In this document: in pieces, positions 46,284 through 58,583 of the stretch
Layout: each line of letters begins with the position of its first letter
Position numbering within the stretch: position 1 is the stretch's first letter
Assembly (NCBI GenBank): GCA_022385755.1
Contig: MU278356.1
Span: 277,377-341,376, forward strand
Direction: 5' to 3'
Length of the DNA stretch: 64,000 nt
Origin: Trametopsis cervina
Lineage: Eukaryota > Basidiomycota > Agaricomycetes > Polyporales > Irpicaceae
Notes under the pieces: generated by a model
Told to the model about the DNA's origin: nothing
Seen by the model: only the letters and a program-made list of their open reading frames with translations
Database searches by the model: none
Made by a program: the position numbers and the translations under genes

Positions 46284-46821
46284 CTACTGACGAGACTTTC
46301 GGCACCAAATGTCAAACATCTTTTCGTATTTCTGTTGCATGCGGGAGCTCAGCTCCATGAATTCTTCACATGCCTGAGGTGAGAGCTCGAGTGTGCCTCC
46401 GGTTTCAAAGCTGACTTTGTCGGTCGCAGGAAATATGGTGAGGATGTCGTTGGATGGTATCCGTGCCTGCGGCACTGGTGACTGCAGGAAGACATTGGAG
46501 CCAAATGGCATAAAAGTGTGGACATCAAGCCATCCCTCTCGTGAGCTATGGGATCGTGAAGCTGACGCGGTAAACACAGTCAGGTTACTGTCTGCAACGG
46601 TATAACTGAAGAGAACCGTACCTTGCACAAGTGTAACTTGGCGTTGAACCATCGCAACTGCAAGGGATCCGTGCTCCATAACAAGGAAGGTGTGGATAAT
46701 ACGCTCGTGGGCGGTGACAGGGAAAGAGAGATCGGTAAGTGGTCTGCGGCGCAGAGAATGCTCATTGCTGAGCTTTTAAGCATCCCTTAGAGCGATACTC
46801 ATTGTATGCACCCTCTTCCAT
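46284..46821 (-). CDS. Unknown 160-residue protein
   Basis: A 23-nt first exon (46821-46799, MEEGAYNE) joins at phase 2 across a 55-nt intron (GTATCG...CCGCAG) to 46743-46284. The frame is continuous and ends with a helical, charged tail (SPQACEEFMELSSRMQQKYEKMFDIW). The middle is beta-rich (TLVQGTVLFSYTVADSNLTVFTASA). There is no signal peptide or membrane helix. I do not recognise the family. Support comes from the precise splice join and from compact placement convergent to the upstream neighbour. An internal GTACGG...TTGCAG pair would give a 30-nt intron, too short to be real. Confidence 0.6.
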
Positions 46822-49686
46822 GTAGAACTCTTAGATGGACAAGCAAACACATGTACGGCCCATGCACAGCTAGGACAACAACAAGCTCCTTGGACGAAGA
46901 GAAAGCCAGCGAGTCATGCTATAGCTTTGCAGAACAAAACATTGACCGTGTATAGGTTCGCCATTGTCAGCCAAAATAGGCAAGTGAAAGGAATGGCCCA
47001 GTCCGCATGGAGCAGCGTCTGTTCCGAAGGTGAGAAAGTCTGTCGGTACATTGTTCTACGAAGCTACTTATCCACGCAAACGCAGTGTACAACAGACATT
47101 GTACTGTGCATACCTTACATCCCCATCACACTGGCTCACACAGCCGTTGACCTTCAATCAGTCGCTCAGCGATCTCGGCCCGCTTTCGCAATGTACAAAC
47201 CCGGAGTATTGCGAACATCTCGCAATCGCATCGAGGCGAAGCCGCCTTTCCACATTTGAATTCCGAGACCATCTGTCTGGTAGTAGGTTTCGGACCCACA
47301 GGCGTCGGGTCCAATGTCTGGGAGTTTCCATGGTTGGGTTTCGGTAGTTTCCTTTCTAAGGGCTCTGCGGTATCAAGTGCGCGCCATCGCGACTAAAAGG
47401 TGAGCGTTCGGAGCCTGCGATGTGTCGTTATTGGCGTGTCTGACGTGCACACGGCGTTACCACATCTGTCTGTTGCGATACAGTATTTGTAGAACACTTG
47501 CGCCCCAAAAGCTGAAGACGCAGGATGCCGAAGTCCTTCCTTCCTATCCACCGAACTGACGTTCAATCGATCAGGATTCGAGCGCTGTTCGCGGGGGTGC
47601 ATTGCCGCTCGTGCATGTGTACCGCCCATACAATGCTCAATGGCCAATGAGTAACTATCGTGTTGCGGCGGTGGTTATCCGTGTCCGCCTTGGGTTCCAC
47701 ATAGCTGTTGGTACACGTAAGTGGGAAATAAGTACGCAAGCTAGTCGGCGCCGACTGAGGAGGCTTTGCGATCCTTCGACGACGAAACATCAGGTTGGTC
47801 CTTATGGAACAGAAGTTTTCCACCGACTGTATCCGGATGAGAACCGTTGCTGACGTTTTTGCAATCCACCAGCACAGTCGTGTCTCCGGGCGATTATGTG
47901 CATAGTCAACCACGGGCGACCAGAAGACCTTGGACATAGGTTCATCGTCCTTCCGGCTGCAGATAAGATGTACCCGGCCATCAAAGTCTGATAAAGAGAG
48001 CTGGCATGTCACAGCTACTGTACTTTTGATTCACATGCCATTGGGTAACGCGCTCTTCTCTACTTTCTCTGTTATTGATCCAAACTGATCCGTTGACCCT
48101 AAGGAGCTCCGACATGTACGATTACGCAATGCCACAATGCCAGCCTGCGACCTCCGCACAAGGGACGAGTGGTCATATCTGGCTTGCACTGGTGCAGAAG
48201 GGACTGGCAGGGCAATAGGCTGCCGGCATATGCGCCCTTGCCTTCAGGTTTTCTCTTCGAAATGCCTGAGGCGCTGAAGGGACGTTCCCAGGACCTGCTG
48301 GCTGTGTCTTCGCCATTCTCCGAAAGACTTGACATGCGGGATTTTGCGTGATTACGGATCGTGGAAATGCATATGCATGTGTATTGTACGCACAAGCACG
48401 GTGAGCGCGATTCCTGTTTAACAGTGCGTCCTGCTCACTTTGCGTCAGTCACGGCTGTCAGACCGAGAAGCCGATGCCACCTCATATCCTCGGATCTGTA
48501 ATACTTGAGGCATCCTGTCATATGTGCCAAACGCGGACGAAAGGACCAGTCGCACTGTACGCCGTAGGGCAGGGACGGGGATCTTGATAGTTAATATACG
48601 TATGTATCGTAATGAAGCCAAGGTCTCACATTTGGCCGACCATCGCTAACGCCGCCTAGATGGTCAGATCCGCCGCCCACGACGACATCGGTATCCGAAG
48701 TCAGGATGCGCTGTTCGCGGCGATGGCGTATCTCACTATTCCATGTTCGGAGTTTTACATCGGCCACGCAGACGGTGCGGCAGCGGCGGCACAGGCTGAT
48801 GTGAAAAGCTACACGAACGGGGATGCTGATAGGTTCCATATCGAGCGGCATCGTGCGTTTCGTTCGCGGCTCACGAATGCCTAGTTCTCACGCCGCACAA
48901 CTACAACAAGCCTCGGTTCTAGGCATCTGGTTGAGGATAACATGGGCTGTACGTAAATGGATTTCGTACACTCATAGCGATGGGGCTATGTGCCTGCAGT
49001 CTAGGCCCTAGCTCAGCCCATTGCGCCCCGCAGGTCTAGACGTCGTACTGTCCTGGCATGTTCTGACATTCACATCGGAAATCACCGCATGAGGGGCGTG
49101 TATAATTGATAACGGGAGAGAACTATGAGCACATTTCACAGGCAAGGATGGTATACAGGAGGGCAACGCGAGGTAGAACATAGAACCAACAGAATCTCTA
49201 CGAATTGAGCGTGAGGGTCAGTGATGGTATAGAGCGCTGTGCAGAAATAAAATCAAACACAGGCTGAACGTCAAAAGGCAACAAGAAACATACGCAAGAC
49301 GTGAGAAAGAGCAAAGATCAGAAGTAGAAAATGAAGATTCATGGAGTTGACGAATAGGAAGGCGTCGCTGCGAAGCTCATCGACAGTGAACGAAAGAGTA
49401 CTTCAGAGGAAAGCGATTGAGAACAAGTTGTGAAATCATAGGGAGGGAAGGGGAACACGCTGTGAGACCGTTGGCCATCGACAGCGGGCGTGACCTGCTA
49501 GCGAGGCACGAGGAAGAGGTTGGGAGTTCCAGCGGGAACGATGAGGTTGCGGATTGGTGATGTGACGCGCACGAGGCTGCAGACAGGTGGTTGTTCAATG
49601 GAACGGCTGATGTCGTGTAGCGCGGAACCAGGATGCCGGAGACCGAGTTGTAAGATGTCACGATCGGATATGCTGTGAGCGGCGAC
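46822..49686. other. 2.9-kb gene-poor region
   Basis: Many short frames exist (for example 47563-48012 minus, 47602-47853 plus, 48591-48851 minus), but none shows a domain, signal peptide or a splice chain I could complete. Bases 49375-49686 should be the 3' region of the next gene. No repeat or transposon recognised. Confidence 0.5.
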
Positions 49687-51135
49687 TCATGACGGACGAC
49701 GGAGACGAATGTGCGCCTGCCACGAGCCCATCGAGACGTGCTGCAAACCAACGAGCTCGATGTCGCCGATAGTAATGTGCCGACCGCCAACCCGGTAACG
49801 CTGGTCAGCTTCCTCTTCAAGCGGTTTGTCTTTCATATCCTGCAGAACCGGCAGCGTTCCGTCAATTCCTTGGTTAACGGTGCCGGTGAGCACGGAAACT
49901 CACCTCGATGAATCGTTGAATTGTCTTCGCGACGTTCTTCGCCAACTTGGAGCGCGTAATAGGCTGTGGGGGGCTGCGAAAGTCACGGGTGGGGATCTGG
50001 CGGCTCCAGGCAGCATAGCCCGGCCACTGCATGTCATCAGTATCAGACCTCGTGTAGCACAGCAATGACTTACGACAAGACGAATAGAGACGGATGGCCC
50101 GCGCTGCACAAACATAGGATCGTCACGCCCGTGCAGGTTGGAGAACTTCGAGTTGAGTGCATCTACGCAAGGGATACCACAGGTGTCGCCGTGCAATGAG
50201 TAAAACATAATGGGCTCTTCCAAGTTGACTTCTTCGACGTAGCGACGGCGGTCGCTCTGCGTGTTAGGACGGTAGGTGCGTTGTGGCACAATCTGACCAT
50301 AACCCGGGAAGCGTGCAGCTAAGTCGAGGACGGTTGGCAAATTACCAGGAGCTGGTCTCATCCGATACGCCTCCTCATCAAGGTAGGTGGCGCTTGGGGA
50401 TCTCAATGAGGGTGAGGCTGTCATCGAGGTGAGGGGACTCTTAGGTGACAACTGATGAGGTTGAAAGTATTGATAAGGAGTACGCGGGGACAACAAGCTT
50501 GAGTTGCCGGTCGAGAGCATGAGGTGGTGGGGTGGAGGCAAGGCGGAGGGAGTCCTTAGAACAGTAGGGTAACCTGCGCTGGAAGGAGTAGAGGCAGCTG
50601 CCGACAACGGTGGCTGCACTGCGGAAAGATTGTAAGGTGAATGCTCTTGAGGGGAGTGGAGGTACATCGGTGAGGTGTGAAGGTCAGTGTTGATTTGCAG
50701 TTGGCCGTTGCGCTGCATATGAGAGTCCATGCGGGGTATATCGTAGTAAGAGTGATCCATGAGTGGCGAGTTCATGAAACCGTCAGTGGGTGGAAGCTCG
50801 AGACCAAGCGCGTTGTGGGGCTCGTTCAGAGCAGATAAGTCTGAAGAGTAGCTGTCGTTGAATGAAAAGAGAGGTTCGTCGTTGAGAAATGGGCTGATCC
50901 CACTGCCTGCCGCGGACGAGTACCTGTACTCGTCCTCCTGGTAATCCTGAGTGAGCACCCCATGTTGGAAAGTATGTGACACTATACTCACGCGCCATGC
51001 ATCGTTCCGACCGGCAAGAGCACCTAACAAGGGCGAGGCATCATGAACATTGACGTTCCACTCTGCGTCGGTGCCGAGGCTGAGGGGTGAATGCTGCGGC
51101 GGCGTAGGGTGGCGAGAGTCATGGGGAGAGGCCAT
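49687..51135 (-). CDS. Conserved Agaricomycete regulator-like protein
   Basis: Exons 51135-50992, 50946-50074, 50026-49904 and 49839-49687; all phase 0, 430 residues. The first two thirds are low-complexity, rich in Ser, Pro, His and Tyr, like a transcription-activation region. The last third is a compact conserved domain: EEPIMFYSLHGDTCGIPCVDAL, FVQRGPSVSIRL, WPGYAAWSRQIPTRDFRSPP, ITRSKLAKNVAKTIQRFI, and GLQHVSMGSWQAHIRLRRP. I recall this C-terminal block from many basidiomycete predicted proteins but know no function. Intron 1 (50991-50947) is only 45 nt, frame-neutral and stop-free. The intron before the last exon is 64 nt. It has a long upstream region. Confidence 0.7.
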
Positions 51136-52219
51136 CGTTATTGCAAGGCGTTCACTTGGGCGGAATATGAGCACGACGCGTCGCAGCAGATGAATGACTC
51201 GGGACGTGGGGGTTTGGAGGAGAGGGAAAGCGATACGGTCGAGTTATGTACCCGATCGAGGCAATGCGAAGAGACGCCGCAGCGCCTCAAATAGGAAGCG
51301 TGCTTGGGTTGTGAATCGAATTATCAACAGGATTATCGTAGTATTGAAATATAACATGTGACGATGGCCAACACGTCACATACAAACGTACAAACACAAT
51401 GTAATTGTACACCCTGACATAGTCCTCGTCGAAAAGCAGGCGGTCTAAACTGCCGCCAGCTTTCCTAGAGGTCGTTGAATTGTCCGTCGAGCTCTGGACT
51501 AACGTGCCGTCGAGAGCTGAACGGACAACGGAAAGTGTAGATAGGGTGCTTTATGCAACTACGGCTACCCTTCTATGATCACAAGCAGTACAGAGAGCTG
51601 TGAACGCACCGTCCCTGCGGCAGTGCACGCATGGCTCTTCTCAGCCGCCTGGCACATGGCGGTGTTGGAAACTTCTACATCGAATCCTCGTTTTCCAATG
51701 AGCAACACCGTCTGCATTTGTTAGCAAGACTGTGGCGTGCCTAAAGGCCGATTTTTGCATGTGTGACCCCATCCTGCGAGGTTGGGTAGCCGGTGCGCAG
51801 ACGGCAGCCCTCAAACGGCAGACGGGATCTTGCCGAGGGCCTGCATACAATACCTTCTCGCACCAGGCCGGGGGATGGCGGTATGTCCTCGAGGCAGGAC
51901 CACAGCTGTCAGGCTTCTAGCGTCTGACTGCGCCTCAACCAAACAATATCAGTGAGTGTGTCCGAAGAGAGAATAAGGCTCGTACGAGATCAGACTGTCC
52001 ATCCTTCCGGTATAGCTCCAGCATGGTAAAATCCTGCAAGCAAGAAAGATAAAGTGATCTAAGAGGATGGTGGTTCGTTGGCAACGATCTATGGAGCGCG
52101 GTTTGAACTGCTCACGATCGCCAAACATGTCACGTGATTGTATGCAACCTGGTCAATAGCATCCAAATATTGGGCCGTGTTACTTCATTACACCGCTTCT
52201 CTCAAAGTCACGCTCTCAA
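51136..52219. other. Divergent intergenic region
   Basis: Promoters of the regulator-like gene (minus) and LEO1 (plus). No supported gene; frames at 51641-51920 lack features. Confidence 0.5.
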
Positions 52220-53987
52220 ATGTCTTTGGCAGATAGCCTGTCAAGTGGAACTAACATGGGTCTCAAGAATGAAGATCTAGACTTTGACGAGGGTCTACAG
52301 GATATCGACATGGACAAGCCGGCGTCGGAGGGTGTCGCGCCTCAAGGCGAAGAAGACGAGGACGACGCTGAGCTTCCGGCAGATGAGGAGATGGAGGACC
52401 TGTTTGGAGATGACAAAGACGTAGACGAAGTGAAGCATGAGGGGTCAGTCCCACTTGGACTCTTGGACGCCAAAACACTCATTAAAGTCGTCATGTCATT
52501 AGTGCGACCACGCCGGCTTCGTCAGAACATGTCGACGGCATCTCCTCGCCGGAACGAAAACATAGGGCTGAGATGGAATACGCGGAAGAAGACGAGCCTG
52601 ACCCCATAGTCGAGGAAGTATTGGAAGCAAGTGCCCAGATACCCAACATCCCGGTCCCACGGAGTACCGACGGAAAAGTGAGCGTAGACTATCCCTAATA
52701 TCGTTAAGCCATAGGAAGGTTAATGAATGAAGTTTGCTAATAACTATGCGACAGCTCTGGGTCATTCGCATGCCCAATTTTGTTAAAGTTGATTCCAAAC
52801 CCTTCCATCCGGACACATACATTGGACCGGAGGAAGACGACGACGTGCAGCCGGGAGAAAGCCTACGCGAGAAGAGCATGTCAATCAAACTCAAGGTCGA
52901 AAATACCGTACGCTGGCGTTGGACGAAGGACGAGGATGGCCGTGACGTAAGCGTCATATATCAGCTGTTTCTGTCTTCATATACGCTGACAGTCTCCTTT
53001 CGACAGCGACGCCAGTCAAATAGCCGTGTCATTCGCTGGTCAGATGGCTCTATGAGCCTACGGCTCGGAAAGGAATTATTCGATATTACGCAGACGGTAG
53101 ACACGTCGGGGGCCGTACCCCGGCAGGCTCTCGGGGGCTCTCAGCCGACAGTATCTGCGTCGCAACCACAGACACAAACATCAGGATTGAAAGCGCAAGG
53201 TCTGACATATCTGGTCGCCCAACATAAGCGCGCCGAGATTCTCCAATGCGAGGGTGTGATTACAGGGACGATGTCCCTTCGTCCCACAGGCATGCAGTCA
53301 GAAACGCACCGCATGCTCGTGCGTGCGGTAGGCCAGAAGCACAGCAAGGTAGCGCGGCTGCGCATGGCGCCAGATCCGACTACAGATCCCGAACGCGAGA
53401 AGATGGAGATGGTTAAGCAAGCAGCGAAAAAGCCGAGGAAGGTTAAGGGAGACGATGACGGTCTTGGCGGTGGGAGGAGGAGACGCGCTAGTTACACGCG
53501 TAAGAGGGTCGGAGACGGCATGTGGTCAGACGACGAGGACGAAGATGTGTTTGGTGGCTCAGAAGATGAGTTCGGCGTCTCAGGTTCCGCGGGCCGCAAA
53601 GGTAAGAAGCAAAAGGATGAAGATAGTAACAAACGTGGTCCCGGAGAGTATCAGAATGACGACTTCCTCGTTGCGGATTCGGAAGACGAGGACGGGGACT
53701 TTGGAGACTTTGATAGTGGAGCTAGAAAGAGGAAGACCCGGCGGAATCGGGATGACGAGGGAGAAGAGGATGACCTCGATAGGCTGGAGGCTAAAATTGA
53801 AGCAGAAGAGAAGAAGCGCAGGCAACAAGAAGCAGATGAAACCGTGGCCACACAGGCGGACAAATCAGTTGCGGAAGAGGCTATGGATGTGGAAAGCGAA
53901 GAAGATGATGAGGATTGGGGTGTGCGCCGAGCCGGTACAGGTTCACGGAAACGACGTGCTATAGATTTCGAAGACGAAGAAGAGTAA
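52220..53987 (+). CDS. LEO1: Paf1-complex subunit Leo1
   Basis: Exons 52220-52443, 52503-52677, 52755-52946 and 53007-53987; phases close, 523 residues. The acidic N-terminus contains EMEDLFGDD, typical of Leo1. The core shows LWVIRMPNFVKVDSKPFHPDTY, ENTVRWRW, SNSRVIRWSDGSMSLRLGKELFDI, LTYLVAQHKRAEILQCEG and HRMLVRAVGQKHSKVARLRM, the Leo1 fold that pairs with Paf1. The C-terminus alternates acidic and basic runs. The protein acts on chromatin with RNA polymerase II, supporting H2B ubiquitylation and H3K4/K36 methylation. It converges on the ataxin-10 gene with only 102 bp between stop codons. Exon 1 ends in GAG-GG before the GT, so exon 2 begins with T. Confidence 0.93.
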
Positions 53988-54089
53988 TACCATCCTCCTG
54001 TATCTTTCGCGCCATGTGAAGCGGCTTACGCGCGGCTCGTAATGTTATGCTATCTTGTCACACATCTGTACCCCTACTGTAGTGACCAC

Positions 54090-56564
54090 CTAAGATATCC
54101 CCAGCTTCCCAAGCGGCTGGATCTCGTTCACCACCGACTGATTTTCTACGTTGCCGTGCAGAAGGTTCCGCAGCGTAAATATCGCATGTTCCCGTAAATC
54201 TGTTAGAAAACGTGTGTTAGTGACTAAACGCCAGGGGGCGTAGAAATCAATGGATAAAGCCATCATGGCGTCGCCAGCCACCCATTGTTTTTACGTCACA
54301 AAGAAAATACGTGGCGAGCATGAGACTCACAAGGGTTCCTGTCATCGATTACGCAGAGGTTCAATACAACTGTAATCCCTCCACACGCTCGAACCCTATC
54401 TTGCTCGCGCTTGCTCCCGGCTGCGAGGATTCCCAGTAACCGCACTAGGTCGCGCTTCAGGTACGAGAAGCCCTTTGGATCAGAGGCTAATGAATGTACT
54501 GGAGCAGTTTCCGATGTGCCGCTGTCGGAGGGCAGCTCGCTCGACTGACCAACGTACACGGGCGGACTGGCAACTTTCCCGAACGTGATTCGGGGAAGGA
54601 ATAAATCCAATAGACGGAGAGTTTCTAGCCATACCAAACCACCAAAGTTAGCAGGAAGCCTGAGCACCACCCATTCTAACAACAGAGAACCCACCGATGA
54701 GCGCCTCGATTGAGCCCAACCCAGCGGACGACGAGGCGCCATTCAGGTAGCCCTTGAAATCAGCGGTACCCGGGGAGCTCGGCCTTCTGTCTCCTACGGG
54801 TGCAACGTCTTTCCTATCGCGCCTCTCCTCGGAAAACAATGCGAGGGATATGAGGCATTGGGTCACGAGTACCAAGCTCTCGCAGACTTTCGGCAGTAAT
54901 AAATCCAATTCTCGCAGCGGGCCATTATCGCGGGTGTTATCCGTATCTCGTCTGGCGGTGTCGGGGCCCGAAGGTGAACCTAAAATTTCTGAGGAGCTTC
55001 TACTCTTGTCGGAATCCAAAGCGCGGCGTACTGCCTGTTGCGTGTAGGCTGTCAAGGAGAAAAATGCGCCAGATAGCGTTTCACAAAGCGCAAATAGCCG
55101 ATCATCCGTCGCATCTATGTGCGATGTATTTGACGGTTGTAGGTACGCATCCAACAGTTTGAACAGGATTGTCTGGTGAGGAGTGACCACTTCGCCCGCC
55201 CTATGGGTTCCAATCGTTGCGCATCGGAGAGATCAGTCGGGCCAATCAGCCAATATACTCGCGGCTGATGAGGAAATACTGCGCACATCTGTATTTGAGC
55301 GTATATTTTGGGGATAATCCCTTCTTCCAACCAATCACTGAAAATTCGATATCTAGATCAAGTCCGAGTTAATAACTGCAATGACAAATCCATAGGAAGC
55401 GTAAAAGCGGGGAAGGCATCACGGAGAATGATGCGCTAATATGACGAAGCTAGACAATGGTATGAAATCAACGTACCCTATCTCAAAAGCCCGTGAGCTC
55501 TCTGGGTCATCCGAGTCAAAAAGGGAGGCCATTCTTTCCAGATAGGTAATACATAGACGAGACCCGTTGCGGCTGTGCTGAAGGAGTTCCCTGTAAACAT
55601 ATACCAGTCAACTTCGATTCGAAGGGCACGGAACCATTCCTGGAAAAGTTCTCAAGCTGGGCATGGGTGCAATACGGCGCACAGGTCATTACATGGACTG
55701 AATGGCAACGGCACGTACATTCGCATTCTACTTCTATGAGTGCAATTGATAATCAAAACAAACGATGCAACAGCAACGCCTGGATCAGGTACAGCAATTA
55801 AACGGCTGGTAAGATTAATAATCAGCTGAATCGTCGGAGGAGCTAATTAGAAGGGGCCTACATCAAAACCATCTGCTCTTCTGGCATGTCCAAATAGAGG
55901 TCCCAGAGCTTCTGTATGAGGGCCTCGTTAGAAGTAATAATGTTGGAAAGACACTGTGTCAACATTCGCGTGACGGAGAGGCCTGACCCGCAGCGGACGT
56001 AGATTCGTAAGCGGCCTTTATCACCAATCCAGGTTGGCGCACCCACATTGAGGATCACTCGTCATGGCGTAGGAGGTGTAATAGTGGATTAGATCCCTTA
56101 TCGAAGCTTCATTTTCGCTATGAACCCAACAGTCAGCACCGTCCGGGCGAGAGAATACGAAATCGCTGACAAGGCTTTTGTCTGGTTATGCGGGACCGCA
56201 GCAACAAGATTCCGAGTAAATCGCGCCAGGCTAAGGCACAAGGATTGCAACGTAGCTGCTTTGTCGCTCTCGTCGTCCTCGCCATCCGCTGGGGTCAGAT
56301 GTGCAGCCGCAGTTGTGACCCACAACCGTCGAAGATCAGACCAGAGATCAGGGGTGGTATTCGCCAAATGTACCCTACAGTCGCATTGTTAGGTAGGCAC
56401 GGCTCGAATGGGCGAGAGACGGTGAGTGCTGGCCTCAACTCCCCATCCGTGGCTAACGCTTTTGAGTGCTGATCAAGCGTGTCAACCAGGGGCGTTACGG
56501 TGGCCTTGTCGTAGACATTCAATGATGCCACTCTGTCGTGAAGGGTACTGTTGCCAACAGCCAT
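54090..56564 (-). CDS. Ataxin-10 homolog
   Basis: Ten exons: 56564-56440, 56374-56159, 56117-56059, 55982-55862, 55805-55719, 55590-55477, 55352-55287, 55200-54695, 54624-54331 and 54199-54090; phases close, 565 residues. Characteristic stretches are RMLTQCLSNIITSNEALIQKLW, EEQMVLIRLIAVPDPGVAVASF, LLQHSRNGSRLCI, MAGEVVTPHQTILFKLLDAYL, LRLLDLFLPRITFGK and the terminal ataxin-10 block YLREHAIFTLRNLLHGN. The fold is armadillo-like helical. Family members act in cytokinesis and neuronal survival in animals (Ctr86/Mdr in yeasts is poorly known). Introns 6 and 9 are unusually long for this window (124 and 131 nt). Intron 2 is the shortest, at 41 nt, and is the least certain join. Confidence 0.85.
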
Positions 56565-57049
56565 TCGAAAGATTTTCAGCCAAAATTTGGTGCAATCTGT
56601 GGACGGAGGTGTTCAACGACGACTGAACAAGCGAACCGTGATGGAAATGCTGAGAAAATCCGTTCTCACGAGTGGAATGCTTTCAATCTGTCAGATTTGA
56701 GATCTTTCTTCAATTTTACAGCCGCAATGCCACTGCCCACGGCGTACGTTCTTGCAGCGTGTCGAATTCGCGAATTCGCTGGAGCAATTCGCTAACGCGC
56801 ACTACTCTTTGGGAGAGCCTCTGTGTACGGCGTTTGAAAATCGGTGCGGTAGCGGGTGCTGCCGGATCTCGCGCCAATCCTCAAAAAGGAAACCCGCCGC
56901 GTCGTCTTCAACTTAGAACGCCCATCCACAGCAGTCATCGCATTCGCAGTGCATCTGCGTGCAGCATCGCGACGTGCTGTGACCCGCAGCAGTGAAGCCT
57001 GTTCTCGGTGGCAACATTAAACGCCACAACAATAACCGCACCATTTTCC
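56565..57049. other. Divergent promoter region
   Basis: Between the starts of the ataxin-10 gene (minus) and VMA12 (plus). No other feature seen. Confidence 0.5.
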
Positions 57050-57917
57050 ATGGCCTCCGCTAGCGAGCTTAATGTATCTCTGGAACCTCACCTTGCAGAT
57101 GCACTGCATCCTCTAGTCCCTTTGTTACCGGAGCTGTTGGCGTCTCAGCTAAGCAAAGTGCTTACTGAAGCTCATTCACATCCCAAGTCAGGATCTGACA
57201 CCGGACAAACGGCGGTTGCTGTTGTACCTTACGCTCTTCTTTCCTCAATCTCTGCCTGGTCACGCTCCCCAGAAGGTCTCATTGCGCTGAACAGCCACGA
57301 TCCCCCATTAGATGCCGGAGATTACACCATGATTGCTCTCCTCGCCGGCACACGGACGTCGCCCGACCGTAAATTTCCTGCGGGTCCCCGTCCATCGGAC
57401 TCTGATGAAGTATCTGTGCAACGGGAGATGAACGATAGGCGAGCGGTGACAGCTCTTCTAAATGCCCTGCTGAGCATCATTGGTGCTGGAGTAGCCACTT
57501 ATTGGGCTGCAGACAAGCTTTCATGGCGAAACGAATGGGTATGTCGCTCGCTTGTATAATTTACCGCGGAGGATGAACTGAAGAGGGTATACAATACAGA
57601 AAGTTCTTTTTGCGCTGTTTGTTGCGATCGTTGTCGCGGCGTCGGAGGCTGGTCTCTACCTCATTTGGAACTCACGACGCTCAAGATCACGACCGAAACG
57701 AAGAAATGCTCCGTCAAATGAATCCACTTCCACTTCACCACTCCGGTTGCCGTTGGACAGCGATAGCACTCCGTCTGGGTCTTCCACCGCTGAAATCGCA
57801 GATATCACACATACTCCACCACCGCAGAACACTGATACAGCCACTCCAAATGTTCAGATACATCGAACACTCGACGGCCTGCGCGCTCGCACTCAAGGAA
57901 TGGAGGCAACCATTTGA
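57050..57917 (+). CDS. VMA12: V-ATPase assembly factor Vma12 (TMEM199 family)
   Basis: Exons 57050-57538 and 57600-57917 join in phase 0, giving 268 residues. A soluble N-terminal half (about 1-125) is followed by a hairpin of two membrane helices (ALLNALLSIIGAGVATYWAA and VLFALFVAIVVAASEAGLYLIW), the layout of the ER-based Vma12/Vph2/TMEM199 family. The intron sits between the helices. The C-terminal tail is Ser/Thr/Pro-rich and starts with RRSRSRPKRR. With Vma22, Vma12 binds the Vo subunit Vph1 in the ER during V-ATPase assembly. ATG 57050 is the first in-frame methionine after a GTG. Confidence 0.85.
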
Positions 57918-58583
57918 CAGCATTTAGAAAGTCATGTACACCGCGACCTTTTGATCCAATTGCATCCTACTGCTGCGCTCTTCTAATTATTCCACATTGC
58001 ACGCGGGATAGGCTATTTCTCAACAGCTTCTATCATATCAAGGCGACGAGAGTGGAGGCGCCGGGTGCAGCGCAATATATTCCGCACCGCTGCGTATCGC
58101 TCGTCTAATACGTATTAGAGGAGCGATACGGAGGTATGGATACGCAAGCGCATAGGTGGTGAATCTAGGTTACCAGGCTGGCAGTGATGCAGCTGTATGG
58201 TGGACCGGAGCATCGGAGCACGCTTGCGAACGAACTACATGGCTAAACGTCTTGCTGACAAACACGCTGTGGGCTTTCGTTGTAGTAAGTTGGCTCAATG
58301 CCCGTGCACAGCATCACGCCCGCATCGCTTCGATAACCACATACAGCTCAGCGCCCGCTGGCCCGAGATTCCATGTGGGTGTATTTCTTACCCTACAACT
58401 CCAGCACTGCAAGCAACCTAGCCCTTTACGGCGACGGCGACTTCTCAAGGCGGTGTTACTTGAACACTCGAGTCCGTGCTTGCCGCGGTCTCTAGATCCC
58501 CAGATCGTCCTCTGTTATGTCCGCTGTCCGCTGAAACCCGCCGTCGTTTGCTTAGTGACAATGTATTGCTGACGCATACGTAT
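57918..58583. other. Convergent 3' flanks of VMA12 and the Nudix gene
   Basis: A near-perfect palindrome is present at about 58094-58128 (TATCGCTCGTCTAATACGTATTAGAGGAGCGATA, close inverted halves around TACGTA). It could act as a bidirectional 3'-end hairpin. No gene. Confidence 0.5.

Noticed and set aside
46592..46621. 30-nt intron in the 160-residue unknown gene
   Set aside because: Shorter than any plausible spliceosomal intron here, and the unspliced frame reads on smoothly.
47563..48012. Minus-strand 149-residue frame
   Set aside because: No family features, codon use looks random and no promoter-like or splice support.
49377..49820. Minus-strand 147-residue frame
   Set aside because: Overlaps the last exon of the regulator-like gene in another frame; the competing frame has the conserved GLQHVSMGSW block.
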